Assembly: GCA_040902105.1 (NCBI GenBank)
Contig: JBBDXW010000033.1
Location: 71,802-135,801 of the forward strand
From: IDS-8 sp040902105
GTDB lineage: Bacteria; Pseudomonadota; Gammaproteobacteria; Steroidobacterales; Woeseiaceae
DNA length: 64,000 nt
Direction: 5' to 3'
The notes under the pieces: generated by a model
What the model saw: the letters and a program-made list of their open reading frames with translations, nothing else
What the model was told of the DNA's origin: nothing
The model's database searches: none
In this document: positions 30,689 to 40,536 of the stretch, one piece after another
Numbering within the stretch: position 1 is the stretch's first letter
How the letters are laid out: each line of letters begins with the position of its first letter
Made by a program: the position numbers and the translations under genes

Positions 30689-31600
30689 TTAATTGGCCAG
30701 GTAACGCCCGCCGCGGCGCGGCTGGTCGACGATGCCATCGGCACTTTTGAAACGAACCGGAATCGACTGGGTCGTGCCCCACTCTGCCGCACGATATACG
30801 GCAAAGTGCAGATGCGGAACCGTCGTGTGCCCGGTGTTGCCGGATAAACCGATTTTCTGTCCTGCCTCGACACGGTCGCCCGGTTCGACCAGAACGCCGT
30901 TTCGCTGCAGATGATAATACTCGCCGGTGGTGCCGTCGTCGTGCAGAATGACGATGAAATTTGCGTGATTTCCGCAGCCGTCGTCCCAGCAGCCGATGTC
31001 ATTGGACTCTTCGGTGCGTGCCACCAGGCCGCCACGCGCCGCATGCACGGGCGTTCCTTCCGCCATCCGGAAATCCACGGCAAATTGCTCCAGGCCGGTG
31101 TGGCTGAAGCGCGAGCCGTAGCCCTGCAAGACCCGGTAGCTCATGCCCGGCGCATACGGGAGCAGGTAAACCTGGCGTTCGTCGTGAACGGCGTCCTTGT
31201 TGCCTACTGTCCAATCGTATGAGATTCGATAGTCGCCGGAACGGTCGGCGTGCAGCGGCTCGAGGACCATCACCAGTCGCGACTGCTTCGGTCCCAGAGT
31301 TTCGGTGACGGTGCGCGGGCGGTCCGCACGCATGTTTCGGGTCCGGACCTTCATTGTGAACGTAATCGGAATGTCGCGAAGATTGGCGGCGCGCAGCTCG
31401 ACGTTGTCGGATTCCCGGACCGCGTTGATGCACATCCAGTCGCCGGAGCATTGCGGCTGCGCGTCCGCCGGTACGGATATCGCCAGCACGGTCGCAGCAA
31501 CCGTGGCAATGACCGGATAGCGCAGTCGGCCGACCTGGATTCCCTCGCGGATTCCCTCGTGGATTCCCAAGCGAATTCCCTTGATCATCGACCGGCGCAA
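30689..31600 (-). CDS. M23 (LytM) family peptidase, exported
   Basis: 303 residues. After an unusual N-terminal repeat (see 31537) comes a signal peptide (VIATVAATVLAISVPADA), a beta-rich middle domain and a C-terminal M23 domain. The domain carries the zinc motif HTGLEQFAVDFRMAEGTPV (HxxxD type), VHAARGGLVA, YYHL, GDRVEAGQKIGLSGNTG and the HLHFAVY active-site histidines. It would cut peptidoglycan cross-links or serve as a cell-division/envelope factor in the periplasm. Start ATG 31600; the ATG at 31588 (MIKGIRLG) is an alternative. Confidence 0.9.
   Translation of the reverse strand: MRRSMIKGIRLGIHEGIREGIQVGRLRYPVIATVAATVLAISVPADAQPQCSGDWMCINAVRESDNVELRAANLRDIPITFTMKVRTRNMRADRPRTVTETLGPKQSRLVMVLEPLHADRSGDYRISYDWTVGNKDAVHDERQVYLLPYAPGMSYRVLQGYGSRFSHTGLEQFAVDFRMAEGTPVHAARGGLVARTEESNDIGCWDDGCGNHANFIVILHDDGTTGEYYHLQRNGVLVEPGDRVEAGQKIGLSGNTGHTTVPHLHFAVYRAAEWGTTQSIPVRFKSADGIVDQPRRGGRYLAN
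31537..31584. repeat. 12-base tandem repeat in the 5' coding end
   Basis: Two near-identical copies of GGATTCCCTCGC/T followed by two degenerate copies, in frame with the M23 gene. They encode repeats of the type Gly-Ile-Arg/His-Glu ahead of the signal peptide. No Met, GTG or TTG codon downstream offers a start that would skip them. Confidence 0.7.
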
Positions 31601-31626
31601 CGACCTTGATCCGTCAATCGAACAGT

Positions 31627-33228
31627 TCAGTTTGTCGCAGCCAGGTCCGCGTCCTGTTGCACTTCCGGCCGATCCGATTCCCTGTAGAAGAACTTGTGCG
31701 TGTAGGTCAAGTCGTCGGTCTGTACGGCATTGCCGTCCACGAGCCGCGGGCGGTGCATCATCGCACGAAGATTGTTCAGCACCGCGCGTTCCATGTCCTC
31801 GAAGCCGGCGGGTTCAGCCTCGATCATATCGATGCCGGTCGTGAGTCCGCGGCTCGACACGGAATAATCGTAGACGATCTTGCCGGTCTGGTAGCTGTCG
31901 CCCGGCAAGGCGCTGCGAATTTCACCATCGATGCCGACGTATTTGGGGGGACTGAGATCCACGAGGACCACCAGCTTTTCGAGATGGTCACGGCGATTTT
32001 TCAGTTTTTCCTCATCGGCCGACAGCAGTTCCCAGGTCTCCGCGTAAATCTTGCCCGCGCGACCCGGCTTGCCGGACAGAGTATAAAAATCGCCCAGTGC
32101 GAGCATTGTTTGTTCCCTGGTTTTCCAGCTTGCGTCCGGATTTTCTTCCGCGATGCGCAGGGCGCGCTTCAAATAAATTTCCCCTGAACTTACAGACGTC
32201 GGTTGATGAAACGCCATGGTCGGTTGCCCCAGGTACAGATAGGACTTGCCGAGCTCGGTGAGCGGCGGAATCAGTTGCAGATCATTCTCGCCGCGTCGTT
32301 CCTCTATAATCTCGATGATTTTTCGCCAGGTGTAGCGTTCCTTTTCAAAGAACTGCAGCCGGTGCTGCCAGTGCGCCTGGCGTTCCAGCGCCGGAATCGC
32401 TTCAAGGCTGTCGAGTTCGACGTCGCGCGCCTCCAGGCCGAAAATGTGTGCCTGAATGTCTTCGACTTCATCAAGTTCGCCAACGGAGAGAAAGGTCTCG
32501 GCCAGGGACTCCAGTATTTCGACCTGCTCAAGATTGTGCGGACCTTCGTTGACATGGCTGATGTGCACGGCGCGCTCGAAACTGTCAACCGCAAGATCAG
32601 GATGTCCGGACGCAAGTTCGGCTGCACCCAGTCCTTTCAATGGATTGATCAGGTTGGAATTGAGCCTGTCTTCGACCCGTTCGATGATGTCGATCGCCGC
32701 GTTGTAGTTGAGCACTGCGGCTTCATACTCTTCGTTCTGGTGCTGCGCGATACCGAGATTGGTGAGCGCCCTGGCGGAGTCGACACTGTTGACGCCGAAA
32801 AGCTCGATCGACAGCTCAACGACGCGTTTCGCAAGCGTATCCGCTTCCAGGTAGGCCTTGTTGTCGAGCGCTTCCTTGTAAAGCATGAAGTAACGCTGCA
32901 GCTCGTCTTGCGGAGATTCCGGCTCCTCCAGCGTTTCCGGTTCTGTGTTGTTGTCGAGCTTTTCGTACTCGTCGGGGTTTACTTCGTCGTCGGCGCCAAC
33001 TCCGTAATGCCGGTCGAGAAAAATTTCGGCAAGCTCATCGGTACTTCTCAAATCGCGGTCGGTCGTCTCGCTCCGGGTCGACTCACTCCGGGGGAATTCG
33101 CTGTCTGCCGATTCGTTCTGCGGCGCTTCGTTCCCGGCCGATTCCTGGGCATCAGCCAAGCCTCCCGCCGCGACAAGCAATGCCGCTGCTGCCAGCCTGA
33201 CAGGTGTCCTGGGGGTCCTCGCTTTCAT
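31627..33228 (-). CDS. TPR protein with TonB-C-like tail, exported
   Basis: 533 residues. The signal peptide ends near residue 27 (ALLVAAGGLADA). A Glu/Ser-rich linker leads to several tetratricopeptide repeats between about residues 105 and 410 (for example ARALTNLGIAQHQNEEYEAAVLNYNAA cut into helices, LAETFLSVGELDE, LLALGDFYTLSGKPGRAGKIY-like). The last 90 residues look like a TonB C-terminal fold (GKIVYDYSVSSRGLTTGIDM, EPAGFEDMERAVL). It probably scaffolds proteins in the periplasm. Specific role unknown. It is on the same strand as the M23 gene, upstream of it. Confidence 0.82.
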   Translation of the reverse strand: MKARTPRTPVRLAAAALLVAAGGLADAQESAGNEAPQNESADSEFPRSESTRSETTDRDLRSTDELAEIFLDRHYGVGADDEVNPDEYEKLDNNTEPETLEEPESPQDELQRYFMLYKEALDNKAYLEADTLAKRVVELSIELFGVNSVDSARALTNLGIAQHQNEEYEAAVLNYNAAIDIIERVEDRLNSNLINPLKGLGAAELASGHPDLAVDSFERAVHISHVNEGPHNLEQVEILESLAETFLSVGELDEVEDIQAHIFGLEARDVELDSLEAIPALERQAHWQHRLQFFEKERYTWRKIIEIIEERRGENDLQLIPPLTELGKSYLYLGQPTMAFHQPTSVSSGEIYLKRALRIAEENPDASWKTREQTMLALGDFYTLSGKPGRAGKIYAETWELLSADEEKLKNRRDHLEKLVVLVDLSPPKYVGIDGEIRSALPGDSYQTGKIVYDYSVSSRGLTTGIDMIEAEPAGFEDMERAVLNNLRAMMHRPRLVDGNAVQTDDLTYTHKFFYRESDRPEVQQDADLAATN

Positions 33229-33306
33229 GGTCTAACGCGCATCAGCCGTGCATGATTTGAATTATGACTGCTACCCGAAAAATTAGTTCGTAAGGGGTGG
33301 CGCCCT

Positions 33307-34377
33307 TCAGTTTAGCGCAAGTGCCATCTGCCGGAGTCCGGGCCGCTGAAACCGGCTGCAATCGAGCTCTTCCTGGCTGCGGCCGTGCGCGATGCCGGAT
33401 CTTCTGCAGGCAAGCTTGAATCTTTGTGCAATCATATCAGCATAAGCGCCTCGCCCGGACTGCCGGACCCCGAACCGACTGTCGTAATCCTTGCCCCCGC
33501 TGGCAGCCCGAATGAGGCTCATGACGTGACCGGCCCGATCGGGCATGTGACCGTCGAGCCATTCCGCGAAAATCTGTTTCAGCTCAAAGGGCAGGCGCAG
33601 CAAGACATAGGACGCGCGGCCCGCGCCGCTGGCCGCGGCCCGCGCCACGATGTCCTCGATTTCGCAGTCGTTGACGGCCGGGATAATCGGCGCCATCAAC
33701 AGGCTGGTGGGGATGCCATGACCGGAGAGCGCCTCGATCAGGTGGAAGCGCACGTCCGCCGACGGCACGCGCGGCTCGAGGCGGCGCTTCAGTGCATTGT
33801 CCGCGGTCGGCACGCTGATCGCGACGGAGCAAAGCCCGAGTGACGCCAGCTCCGACAGCAGGTCGAGGTCGCGTCGCATGAGTCCGCCTTTGCTGATCAG
33901 GCTGACCGGATGGCGGTGCGCGAGGAACAGCTCCAGCAATTGCCTTGTTATTCCGAGCTTTTTCTCGGCCGGCTGATACGGGTCGGTGTTCGCCCCGATG
34001 GTGATCGGTTGGCAGTCATAACCGGGTTTTTCCCATTCGGAGAGCAGTGCTTTCGCGGCATTTGGCTTGTAGAAAATTTTCGTTTCGAAATCGAGGCCCG
34101 GCGAAAGGTCGAGATAGCTGTGGCTTGGCCTTGCGTAGCAGTACACGCAGCCGTGTTCGCAGCCCATATACGGATTGATGGACCGATCGAACGGTATGTC
34201 GGGAGACTCGTTGCGGCTGATGATGCGCCGCGCCTGCATTGCGGTAAGCATCGTCTCCGGCGCCACCTCGGCGGACGGCTCGGGCTCGGTCGGCTCGACC
34301 GAGCGGGCCTCGAAGCGTCCCGCGGTGCGGGACAGTGCACCGCGGCCCTTATGGCCGATCTGGTCCCGTGATGGCAT
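33307..34377 (-). CDS. PA0069-type radical SAM protein
   Basis: 356 residues. The iron-sulfur motif is GCEHGCVYCYARPSH (CxxxCxxC) near residue 75, preceded by SPDIPFDRSINPYMG. Further family blocks are LDFETKIFYKPNAA, ITIGANTDPYQPAEKK, SLISKGGLMRRD and LMAPIIPAVND. It matches the PA0069/SplB-like group of uncharacterised radical SAM enzymes. The reaction is unknown. It stands alone, with gaps on both sides. Confidence 0.9.
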   Translation of the reverse strand: MPSRDQIGHKGRGALSRTAGRFEARSVEPTEPEPSAEVAPETMLTAMQARRIISRNESPDIPFDRSINPYMGCEHGCVYCYARPSHSYLDLSPGLDFETKIFYKPNAAKALLSEWEKPGYDCQPITIGANTDPYQPAEKKLGITRQLLELFLAHRHPVSLISKGGLMRRDLDLLSELASLGLCSVAISVPTADNALKRRLEPRVPSADVRFHLIEALSGHGIPTSLLMAPIIPAVNDCEIEDIVARAAASGAGRASYVLLRLPFELKQIFAEWLDGHMPDRAGHVMSLIRAASGGKDYDSRFGVRQSGRGAYADMIAQRFKLACRRSGIAHGRSQEELDCSRFQRPGLRQMALALN

Positions 34378-34500
34378 GACAGCGGTTCCCCTGACTGTAT
34401 ATGCGTACAGTAATGCAAGCCCCGCGCCGGGTCAAACCCGATCGGTCCTTGCACCAGTGAACCGTTCGCATCGTCCTGTACGTTCCGTTTTTTGCGACGA

Positions 34501-35349
34501 TCAGGCGCCGTTTTCAATAATATGAATGTCTCGCTGCGGGTACGGAATGCTGATGCCGACGTCATCGAAGCGCTTTTTGATGTTTTCGGTCAGGTCGAAT
34601 TTGACCGCCCAGTAGTCCTCGGTGTTGACCCAGGGGCGCACGTTGAAGTTAACGCTGCTTTCCGCGAGGTCGCCGACCGCTATTTCGCATTCCGGGTTCT
34701 TGTGAATCCTCTCATCGGCCTCGATCAGCACTTTGATGGTGTCGCGAACCTTGTCGATGTCGTCGTCGTAGCTGACACCGACGATCATGTCGACCCGGCG
34801 GGTCGGATAGGCTGAGTAATTGGTGATGATGCTGTCCATGATCTGGCCGTTCGGCACGATGATCTGCTTGTTGTCGCCCGAATTCAGAATCGTCGTCAAT
34901 AGCTGAACCTCAACTACGGACCCGGAAACGCCGGCCGCTTCGATCGCGTCGCCTACGCGGTAAGGGCGGAATATTACGATCAGCACGCCGGCCGCGAAGT
35001 TTGCCAGCGATCCCTGCAGCGCCAGGCCGACGGCGAGCCCCGCTGCGCCGACCACCGCAATGAGCGAGGCCGTCTGAATGCCGATCTTGGTGATTGCCGC
35101 GATGATGACGAATGCCATCAGGCCCCAATAGATCATGGAGGATACAAAGGATACGAGGATGGGATCGACCGAGCGCGACTTCATCAGCCCGCGGATGCCC
35201 TTGTTCAGCAAGCCAACGATCGTGCGTCCGACGAAAAAGATCACAAGCGCGGCAACCAGGTTGATGCCCAGGTCGAAGCCCACGGTCTGCATCTTCTCGA
35301 CGAGATCGGCCCAGACGACGCCCAGGTCCGGAAGTTCAGTCTCATTCAT
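34501..35349 (-). CDS. Small-conductance mechanosensitive channel (MscS family)
   Basis: 282 residues with three membrane helices: FDLGINLVAALVIFFVGRTI; a second at about 70-95; and the pore helix with alternating Gly/Ala (VGAAGLAVGLALQGSLANFAAGVLI). The beta domain has PYRVGDAIEAAGVSGSVVEVQLLTTIL and KQIIVPNGQIMDSIITNYS, which are MscS hallmarks. It releases solutes during hypo-osmotic shock. Confidence 0.93.
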   Translation of the reverse strand: MNETELPDLGVVWADLVEKMQTVGFDLGINLVAALVIFFVGRTIVGLLNKGIRGLMKSRSVDPILVSFVSSMIYWGLMAFVIIAAITKIGIQTASLIAVVGAAGLAVGLALQGSLANFAAGVLIVIFRPYRVGDAIEAAGVSGSVVEVQLLTTILNSGDNKQIIVPNGQIMDSIITNYSAYPTRRVDMIVGVSYDDDIDKVRDTIKVLIEADERIHKNPECEIAVGDLAESSVNFNVRPWVNTEDYWAVKFDLTENIKKRFDDVGISIPYPQRDIHIIENGA

Positions 35350-35472
35350 TTAATTGTTTCCTGAAGGATCTGCCTTGTCAGTCATCTCAAGCGGCGAAGC
35401 CGCACGCACGATCGACTCACCCCGACCGGGTTCCGCTCATTGTCAACGCAATTCCCGAAATGGCAAGAGAGG

Positions 35473-36378
35473 TCATAATGCAGGCCAGGACGACGCGCGT
35501 TCCGTGAACGCACTCAACCACGCGCAGAGAAGGATCGTCAGCGTCGCGATGCCACAGAGAATCTGCAAGCGCCGGTTTGCGAGCCGCAGTGTCACAAGGG
35601 TGAGAGCCGTGCCCGTCGCGAACCCGCAGACGAATCCCGCCAGGTGCGCGCCGATATCGGTGTTCTCATCGCCCGTGCCGGTAAACGCAAGCAGGGCAAT
35701 CCCGCCGACGATCGGCCCCAGCCGGTAGGGCCAGCGGTCCTGCGCCATCAGCCGGGCGCGCCAGACGAAGCCGGACAGCAGCCCGAGCGCCGCGAACACG
35801 GCGGTCGAGGCGCCGATCGAGCGGTGACTCGAATCCAGCAAAAGCGTGTTCAATGCGTTGCCGGCGCCGCCGGCGAGCAGGATGCCGAGCCATGCGACTC
35901 CCGGGCCGACCAGCCGTCCCGCGAGAATACCGAACAGCATGCCGAAACCTATATTGCCGAGCAGATGACGGATGCCCGAGTGCAACGTGAGCGCGGTGAA
36001 AGTACGCCACCATTCACCCTGGCGGATCAGTTCTCCGTCGACGCGTCCGGCGGAAAGCCAGTCCCGATTGAAAGAACTTTCACCCGCCAGCCAGGCAACG
36101 AGACAGACGATAACGACGTAGGCGAGGGCGCCGGGAATGCCGTTCTGCGGCTGTACAGCCACGGGTGGCGGCGCCGGCTTCGGCCTGCGGTTTTCCTGAT
36201 CGTATTGCCATAGCTCGAACTTCGCGCGTTCGGCGAATTCGCCCGGTACCGCCAGTGCCGACCGGTCCAGCCCGCGGATTATTTCATAAGGAATGTCGAG
36301 CGAATGGAGCACCAGAGCGCGATCCGAACAGGGCTGATATACCGGGTCTTCATAAACAACAGTCCACTCGTTGCGCAT
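35473..36378 (-). CDS. Rhomboid family intramembrane serine protease
   Basis: 301 residues. An N-terminal cytoplasmic domain (about 75 residues) is followed by at least six membrane helices. The catalytic dyad is visible as GASTAVFAALG (Ser191) and GAHLAGFVCG (His245). TLHSGIRHLLGNIGFG carries the oxyanion-stabilising His and Asn. It cleaves membrane proteins within the bilayer. There is no link to the PEP-CTERM or GlyGly-CTERM systems in its context. Confidence 0.93.
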   Translation of the reverse strand: MRNEWTVVYEDPVYQPCSDRALVLHSLDIPYEIIRGLDRSALAVPGEFAERAKFELWQYDQENRRPKPAPPPVAVQPQNGIPGALAYVVIVCLVAWLAGESSFNRDWLSAGRVDGELIRQGEWWRTFTALTLHSGIRHLLGNIGFGMLFGILAGRLVGPGVAWLGILLAGGAGNALNTLLLDSSHRSIGASTAVFAALGLLSGFVWRARLMAQDRWPYRLGPIVGGIALLAFTGTGDENTDIGAHLAGFVCGFATGTALTLVTLRLANRRLQILCGIATLTILLCAWLSAFTERASSWPAL

Positions 36379-36653
36379 TACGGTTCGTTAATAATCGTCA
36401 TAGAACAAATTGATATCGAAGTTCGTCTGCGGCACGGCGGGTTTCAGTTTCGGTTCAGGATCGGACCACGATACTGGAGCGGCAATCGAAATCGTCATGA
36501 TACCTGCGGAGTCTTGCATGAGGATGTGGAGAAAATTTTATTTCGGGCTCGCACTGTTGTCGGCCGTCTTCCTGCTTGAATCGTTCTTGCCAGTAACGCT
36601 TTTCTGAACGTATATTGCGGGGGCGCATCTTATTGCAAGGCCCGGCACGTTTA

Positions 36654-37208
36654 ATGTTCCAGATCCCCGCGACGAACGCGTGGCCCTTGAAGACCTTCAT
36701 GGCCACCCTCCTTTTGGTGCTGTACCCGCCGTTGCCGGCCGGCGCGGAAGTCGTGGATGCGGAAGCTACGGGCTTTACCACGCGGCACAGCGTGACGATT
36801 TCGCGGCCGCGTGCCGAGGTGTACCGGGCAGCAGCCGGGCAGGTCGGTTCGTGGTGGAGCGACGATTATACGGTGTCCGGCCACGCCTCTAACCTGTACA
36901 TCGAGGCGCAAACGCAAGGCTGTTTCTGCGAAAGGCTGGGCGAGCGCGCAGGTGTCGTGCACATGACCGTTACTTTCGTAAATCCGACCGTAATGCTGCG
37001 CCTGACCGGCGGACTCGGCCCGCTCGGCCTGCTGGGGGTCAGTGGCAACATGACCTGGGAGTTTACAGACAGCGCCGACGGTACGACCGTGACCTGGAGT
37101 TATGCCGTCGGCGGCTACCTGCCGGGTGGGCTGGAGCAGATGGCAGAGGCCGTCGATGGCGTTCTGATTCACCAAATGAACCGGCTGAAAGAATTTGCCG
37201 AGAGTTAA
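36654..37208 (+). CDS. Exported SRPBCC-domain protein
   Basis: 184 residues from ATG 36654, with a signal segment (FMATLLLVLYPPLPAGA). The mature part has RHSVTISRPRAEVYRAAAGQVGSWWSDDYT, GCFCERLGERAGVVHM and MTWEFTDSADGTTVTWSYAVGG, the pattern of an SRPBCC/START ligand-binding fold. A start at ATG 36699 is possible. The next gene begins inside its stop codon (TAATG), so the two are coupled. Ligand unknown. Confidence 0.78.
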   Translation: MFQIPATNAWPLKTFMATLLLVLYPPLPAGAEVVDAEATGFTTRHSVTISRPRAEVYRAAAGQVGSWWSDDYTVSGHASNLYIEAQTQGCFCERLGERAGVVHMTVTFVNPTVMLRLTGGLGPLGLLGVSGNMTWEFTDSADGTTVTWSYAVGGYLPGGLEQMAEAVDGVLIHQMNRLKEFAES

Positions 37209-38137
37209 TGGGGACATTCCTGATCTCGAGAGCCGAAACCGGCATGGTTGTCCGCATTAACTCCCGTAAGCCTCAAACGACTCCAATGAACAGCAAACTG
37301 TCCCCCGGTCGAATCACGCAACTGACACCCGGGGTGCGACGCCTGGTGGCTCCCAATGCCGGCATGATGACCGGGCCGGGCACCAATACCTATATATTGG
37401 GCGAGCGGGACATCGCGGTCATTGACCCGGGTCCGGCGATCGAACGACACGTCGCTGCGATTGTCGACGCCGCGGGCGTTGCCGTTCGATGGATCCTTGT
37501 CACCCACACTCACCCGGATCACTCTCCGGCCGCGCTGCTGCTCGCGAAGCGGACAGGCGCTGCACTCATGGGACGACCGGTGTCGGCGGGACCGCACCAG
37601 GACGCGACCTTCCAGCCGGATCGAATTCTCGAGGACGGTGAAATTTTTTCCACCGGGGAATTCGAACTCGAGGTGATCAGTACGCCGGGGCACGCCTCCA
37701 ACCATCTTTGTTACCGGCTCCTGCACCTCAAATGGCTTTTTACCGGCGACCACATCATCAACGGATCGACCGTTGTCATCGATCCGCCGGATGGATGCAT
37801 GTCGGACTATCTGCACTCTCTGAGGAAGCTTAAGGGTTTCGAGATCGATGCGATTGCGCCGGGTCACGGTGAACTTCTTCACAACCCGTACGAGGCAATC
37901 GACTGGATCCTCGGGCATCGGCTGGAGCGCGAAGCGAAAGTTGCGGACGCCGTCGCCGCGCATCCGGACCTGACGTCCAGCGAACTGGTGGCGAACGTTT
38001 ACGTCGATGTCGATGCGACGTTGTACGAGGTTGCGGAGCGCTCGCTCCTGGCTCATCTGGAGAAGCTCGAGTCCGAGGGTCGGGTTGTGCGCCGCGGGGG
38101 ACGCTGGCGGATGAGCGGCGCGCGCCCAGCTCGTTGA
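37208..38137 (+). CDS. Metallo-beta-lactamase fold hydrolase, LACTB2-like
   Basis: 309 residues if read from ATG 37208; ATG 37286 (MNSKLSPGR) fits the usual family start better. Metal motifs are THTHPDHSPAA, TPGHASNHLCY, FTGDHIINGS and PGHGE. The C-terminus is a winged helix (SLLAHLEKLESEGRVVRRGGRW). This architecture is that of LACTB2-like proteins, which in animals are endoribonucleases; the bacterial substrate is open. It is translationally linked to the SRPBCC gene. Confidence 0.88.
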   Translation: MGTFLISRAETGMVVRINSRKPQTTPMNSKLSPGRITQLTPGVRRLVAPNAGMMTGPGTNTYILGERDIAVIDPGPAIERHVAAIVDAAGVAVRWILVTHTHPDHSPAALLLAKRTGAALMGRPVSAGPHQDATFQPDRILEDGEIFSTGEFELEVISTPGHASNHLCYRLLHLKWLFTGDHIINGSTVVIDPPDGCMSDYLHSLRKLKGFEIDAIAPGHGELLHNPYEAIDWILGHRLEREAKVADAVAAHPDLTSSELVANVYVDVDATLYEVAERSLLAHLEKLESEGRVVRRGGRWRMSGARPAR

Positions 38138-38159
38138 GGATATCGGCGGACCCACGCAG

Positions 38160-38254
38160 GTCGCCCGCAATGGCGGGCTCCTACATGGCACGATTCATCC
38201 GCCTTGCCAATGCGATGGATAAATGCCTGTAGGAGCCCGCCATTGCGGGCGACC
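38160..38254. repeat. REP pair, heads facing inward
   Basis: Units at 38160-38184 and 38230-38254 are exact inverted copies of the 25-base unit seen at 9027, with a 45-base spacer. It sits between two convergent genes. Confidence 0.9.
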
Positions 38255-38280
38255 TGCCCCGCGACAGGCACTGCACCGCA

Positions 38281-40362
38281 TCATCCTGCGATGTCGCCGA
38301 ATCGGCCGCCTTCTTCCGCGAGTTTTCGCAACAACTCCGGAGGTTGCCAATACATCGGCCCGAAGCGTTTCGCAAAATCACGAACCGTTCTGTAGATTTC
38401 GCCTGCCCCGATGGTATCGGCGAAATGCATCGGGCCTCCTCGGTGACGCGGGAAACCGTAGCCGTTAATCCACACCACATCGATGTCTGACGACCGGTGC
38501 GAGATGGCATCCTCGAGAATTCGCGCACCCTCCGTAACCAGTCCATAAACGCAACGCTCTATGATTTCCCTTTCGCCGATCTGTCGTTGCTCGATTCCCA
38601 GGCGCGCGGCCTCGTCACGGATCAGCCTCTGCACCTCGGGGTCGGGAAGCGGCGTGCGCGAGCCCTCCTCGTAGCGATATATGCCCTTGCCGGTTTTCTG
38701 GCCGAAGCGTCCGAGTTCGGCAAGCATGTCGGCGACGCGATAGAAAAGCGGATCGTCCGGCAGATCTTTTCGTTCCTGCCGCACTTTATAACCGACGTCC
38801 AGGCCCGCAAGGTCGCCGACGGCATTCGGCCCCATTGCCATGCCCCACTCGTAAAGAACGCGATCGATAAATTCAGGCGCGGCGCCCTCGAGCAGCAGCA
38901 ACTGGTTCTCGCGGCCGTAGCTGTACAACATGCGATTGCCGACGAAGCCGAAGCAATTGCCGACCACCACGGCAACCTTGCCGAGCGTTCTGGCAAGATT
39001 CATGGTTGTGGCGAGCACCTCTTTTGCCGTGTTAGCGCCGCGCACGACTTCGAGCAGCCGCATGATATGCGCCGGACTGAAAAAGTGCAGGCCGACGACG
39101 TCCTGCGGCCTGTTCGTTGCTGAGGCGATTTCATCGACGTCGAGGGTCGACGTGTTGGTCGCGAGAATGGCTCCGGGCTTGCAGACTGCATCGAGGCGGG
39201 CGAACACCTCCTTTTTGATCGTCATGTTCTCGAACACCGCTTCGATAACGAGGTCGACGTCGCGAATCTCCCGGTAATCGACGCTGGCGCGAAAGCGTTG
39301 CAGGGCGCCATGCATTTCTCGCTCGGCCAGCTTGCCCCTTTCGACCCCGCCTTCGAACAGCTTGCGAATGCTCCCGGAACCCCGGGCGAGCCCTTGCTCG
39401 TCGTTGTCCAGAAGGTGCACAGCAAGGCCCGCAGTCAGGCAGTTGTAGGCTATGCCCGCGCCCATCGTGCCGGCGCCTATGACGGCGACGCTTTCGACGG
39501 TTCGAACGGACGTTTCCTTGCCGATTCCGGGTACTCTGGCCGCACCGCGCTCCGCAAAGAAGGCGTGGCGCAATCCGCTCGATTGCGGCGAGTTCTTGCA
39601 CTCCAGGAAAAAATCGCGCTCGGCGGCGCAACCCGTATCGAAGTCAACCCGGGTCGCCAGCTCGACGCAGCGAATGATCTTTTCCGGCGAGAGCAGACCG
39701 CGTGTCTTGGCGGCGATGCGCTTCCGGGTCGCATCAAAGAAGCCGGACGCTACCGGCTCGACTTCGAGATCGCGCACCCGCCGCAGCCCGCGCCCCGAGA
39801 CTTCGTCCGCATACTGAAGCGCCGCGGAAAGCAGATCTCCGTCCGCCAGTTTATCGACCAGGCCCGATTCCAGTGCGGCTTCCGCCTGCATCGGGTCCCC
39901 GGACAGCATCATGTCGAGGGCGCGCTCGGCGCCGACGAGTCGCGGCAGCCGCTGCGTGCCGCTTGCCCCGGGCAACAATCCCAGCTTCACTTCCGGCAGG
40001 CCCATCGCGGCCGTGCGTGCGGCGAGCCGGTAGTGGCACCCCATGGCAATTTCGAGGCCACCGCCCAGCGCCGTGCCGTGAATGGCGGCCAGGACCGGCT
40101 TGCCGGCGGCCTCGATCCGACTGACGACATCCGGCAGGTGCGGCTCTTCCGGCGGCCGATCGAACTCGCGAATGTCGGCGCCGGCGATGAATGTCCGGCC
40201 GCTGCAGACCAGCACGATCGCACGGGCCGACGCATCGGCCTCTGCTTCGTCGAGGCAATCGACGAGGCCCCGCCGCACCGCCTGCGACAAGGCATTGACG
40301 GGTGGATTGTCGATTGTGATCACTGACACCCGTCCATGGCGCGCGAGATTTACCGGACTCAT
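38281..40362 (-). CDS. Fused enoyl-CoA hydratase / 3-hydroxyacyl-CoA dehydrogenase
   Basis: 693 residues from ATG 40362. The N-terminal crotonase domain has GADIREFDRP, AIHGTALGGGLEIAMGCHYR and KLGLLPGASGTQRLPRLVG. The dehydrogenase part starts with VAVIGAGTMGAGIAYN (NAD fold) and has TNTSTLDVDEIA, GLHFFSPAHIMRLLEVVRG and GNCFGFVGNRML. It catalyses two steps of fatty-acid beta-oxidation. Similar in layout to FadJ/FadB, but no thiolase gene is adjacent. It may be a paralogue for special acyl chains. It ends near a REP pair. Confidence 0.92.
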   Translation of the reverse strand: MSPVNLARHGRVSVITIDNPPVNALSQAVRRGLVDCLDEAEADASARAIVLVCSGRTFIAGADIREFDRPPEEPHLPDVVSRIEAAGKPVLAAIHGTALGGGLEIAMGCHYRLAARTAAMGLPEVKLGLLPGASGTQRLPRLVGAERALDMMLSGDPMQAEAALESGLVDKLADGDLLSAALQYADEVSGRGLRRVRDLEVEPVASGFFDATRKRIAAKTRGLLSPEKIIRCVELATRVDFDTGCAAERDFFLECKNSPQSSGLRHAFFAERGAARVPGIGKETSVRTVESVAVIGAGTMGAGIAYNCLTAGLAVHLLDNDEQGLARGSGSIRKLFEGGVERGKLAEREMHGALQRFRASVDYREIRDVDLVIEAVFENMTIKKEVFARLDAVCKPGAILATNTSTLDVDEIASATNRPQDVVGLHFFSPAHIMRLLEVVRGANTAKEVLATTMNLARTLGKVAVVVGNCFGFVGNRMLYSYGRENQLLLLEGAAPEFIDRVLYEWGMAMGPNAVGDLAGLDVGYKVRQERKDLPDDPLFYRVADMLAELGRFGQKTGKGIYRYEEGSRTPLPDPEVQRLIRDEAARLGIEQRQIGEREIIERCVYGLVTEGARILEDAISHRSSDIDVVWINGYGFPRHRGGPMHFADTIGAGEIYRTVRDFAKRFGPMYWQPPELLRKLAEEGGRFGDIAG

Positions 40363-40536
40363 CTTTTTATCCTTCTGCAAAGATGGCGCCATTGTCTCCG
40401 AACGTGCCGCTGACTTCGATAAGCAGCACGGACGCCCGCCCTCACGGGCTCCAGCAACGATAGAACCCCCGCCGCAGATCGGAAAGCGCGCGTCGAATAG
40501 CGTAAAATACCGGGCTCGGTCAAAAGGAAATCGTTC

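Noticed and set aside
36518..36607. Possible 29-residue membrane peptide (MRMWRKFYFGLALLSAVFLL...)
   Set aside because: No ribosome site at a good distance and no homologue that I recognise; lies in a gap where such hydrophobic frames can arise by chance.
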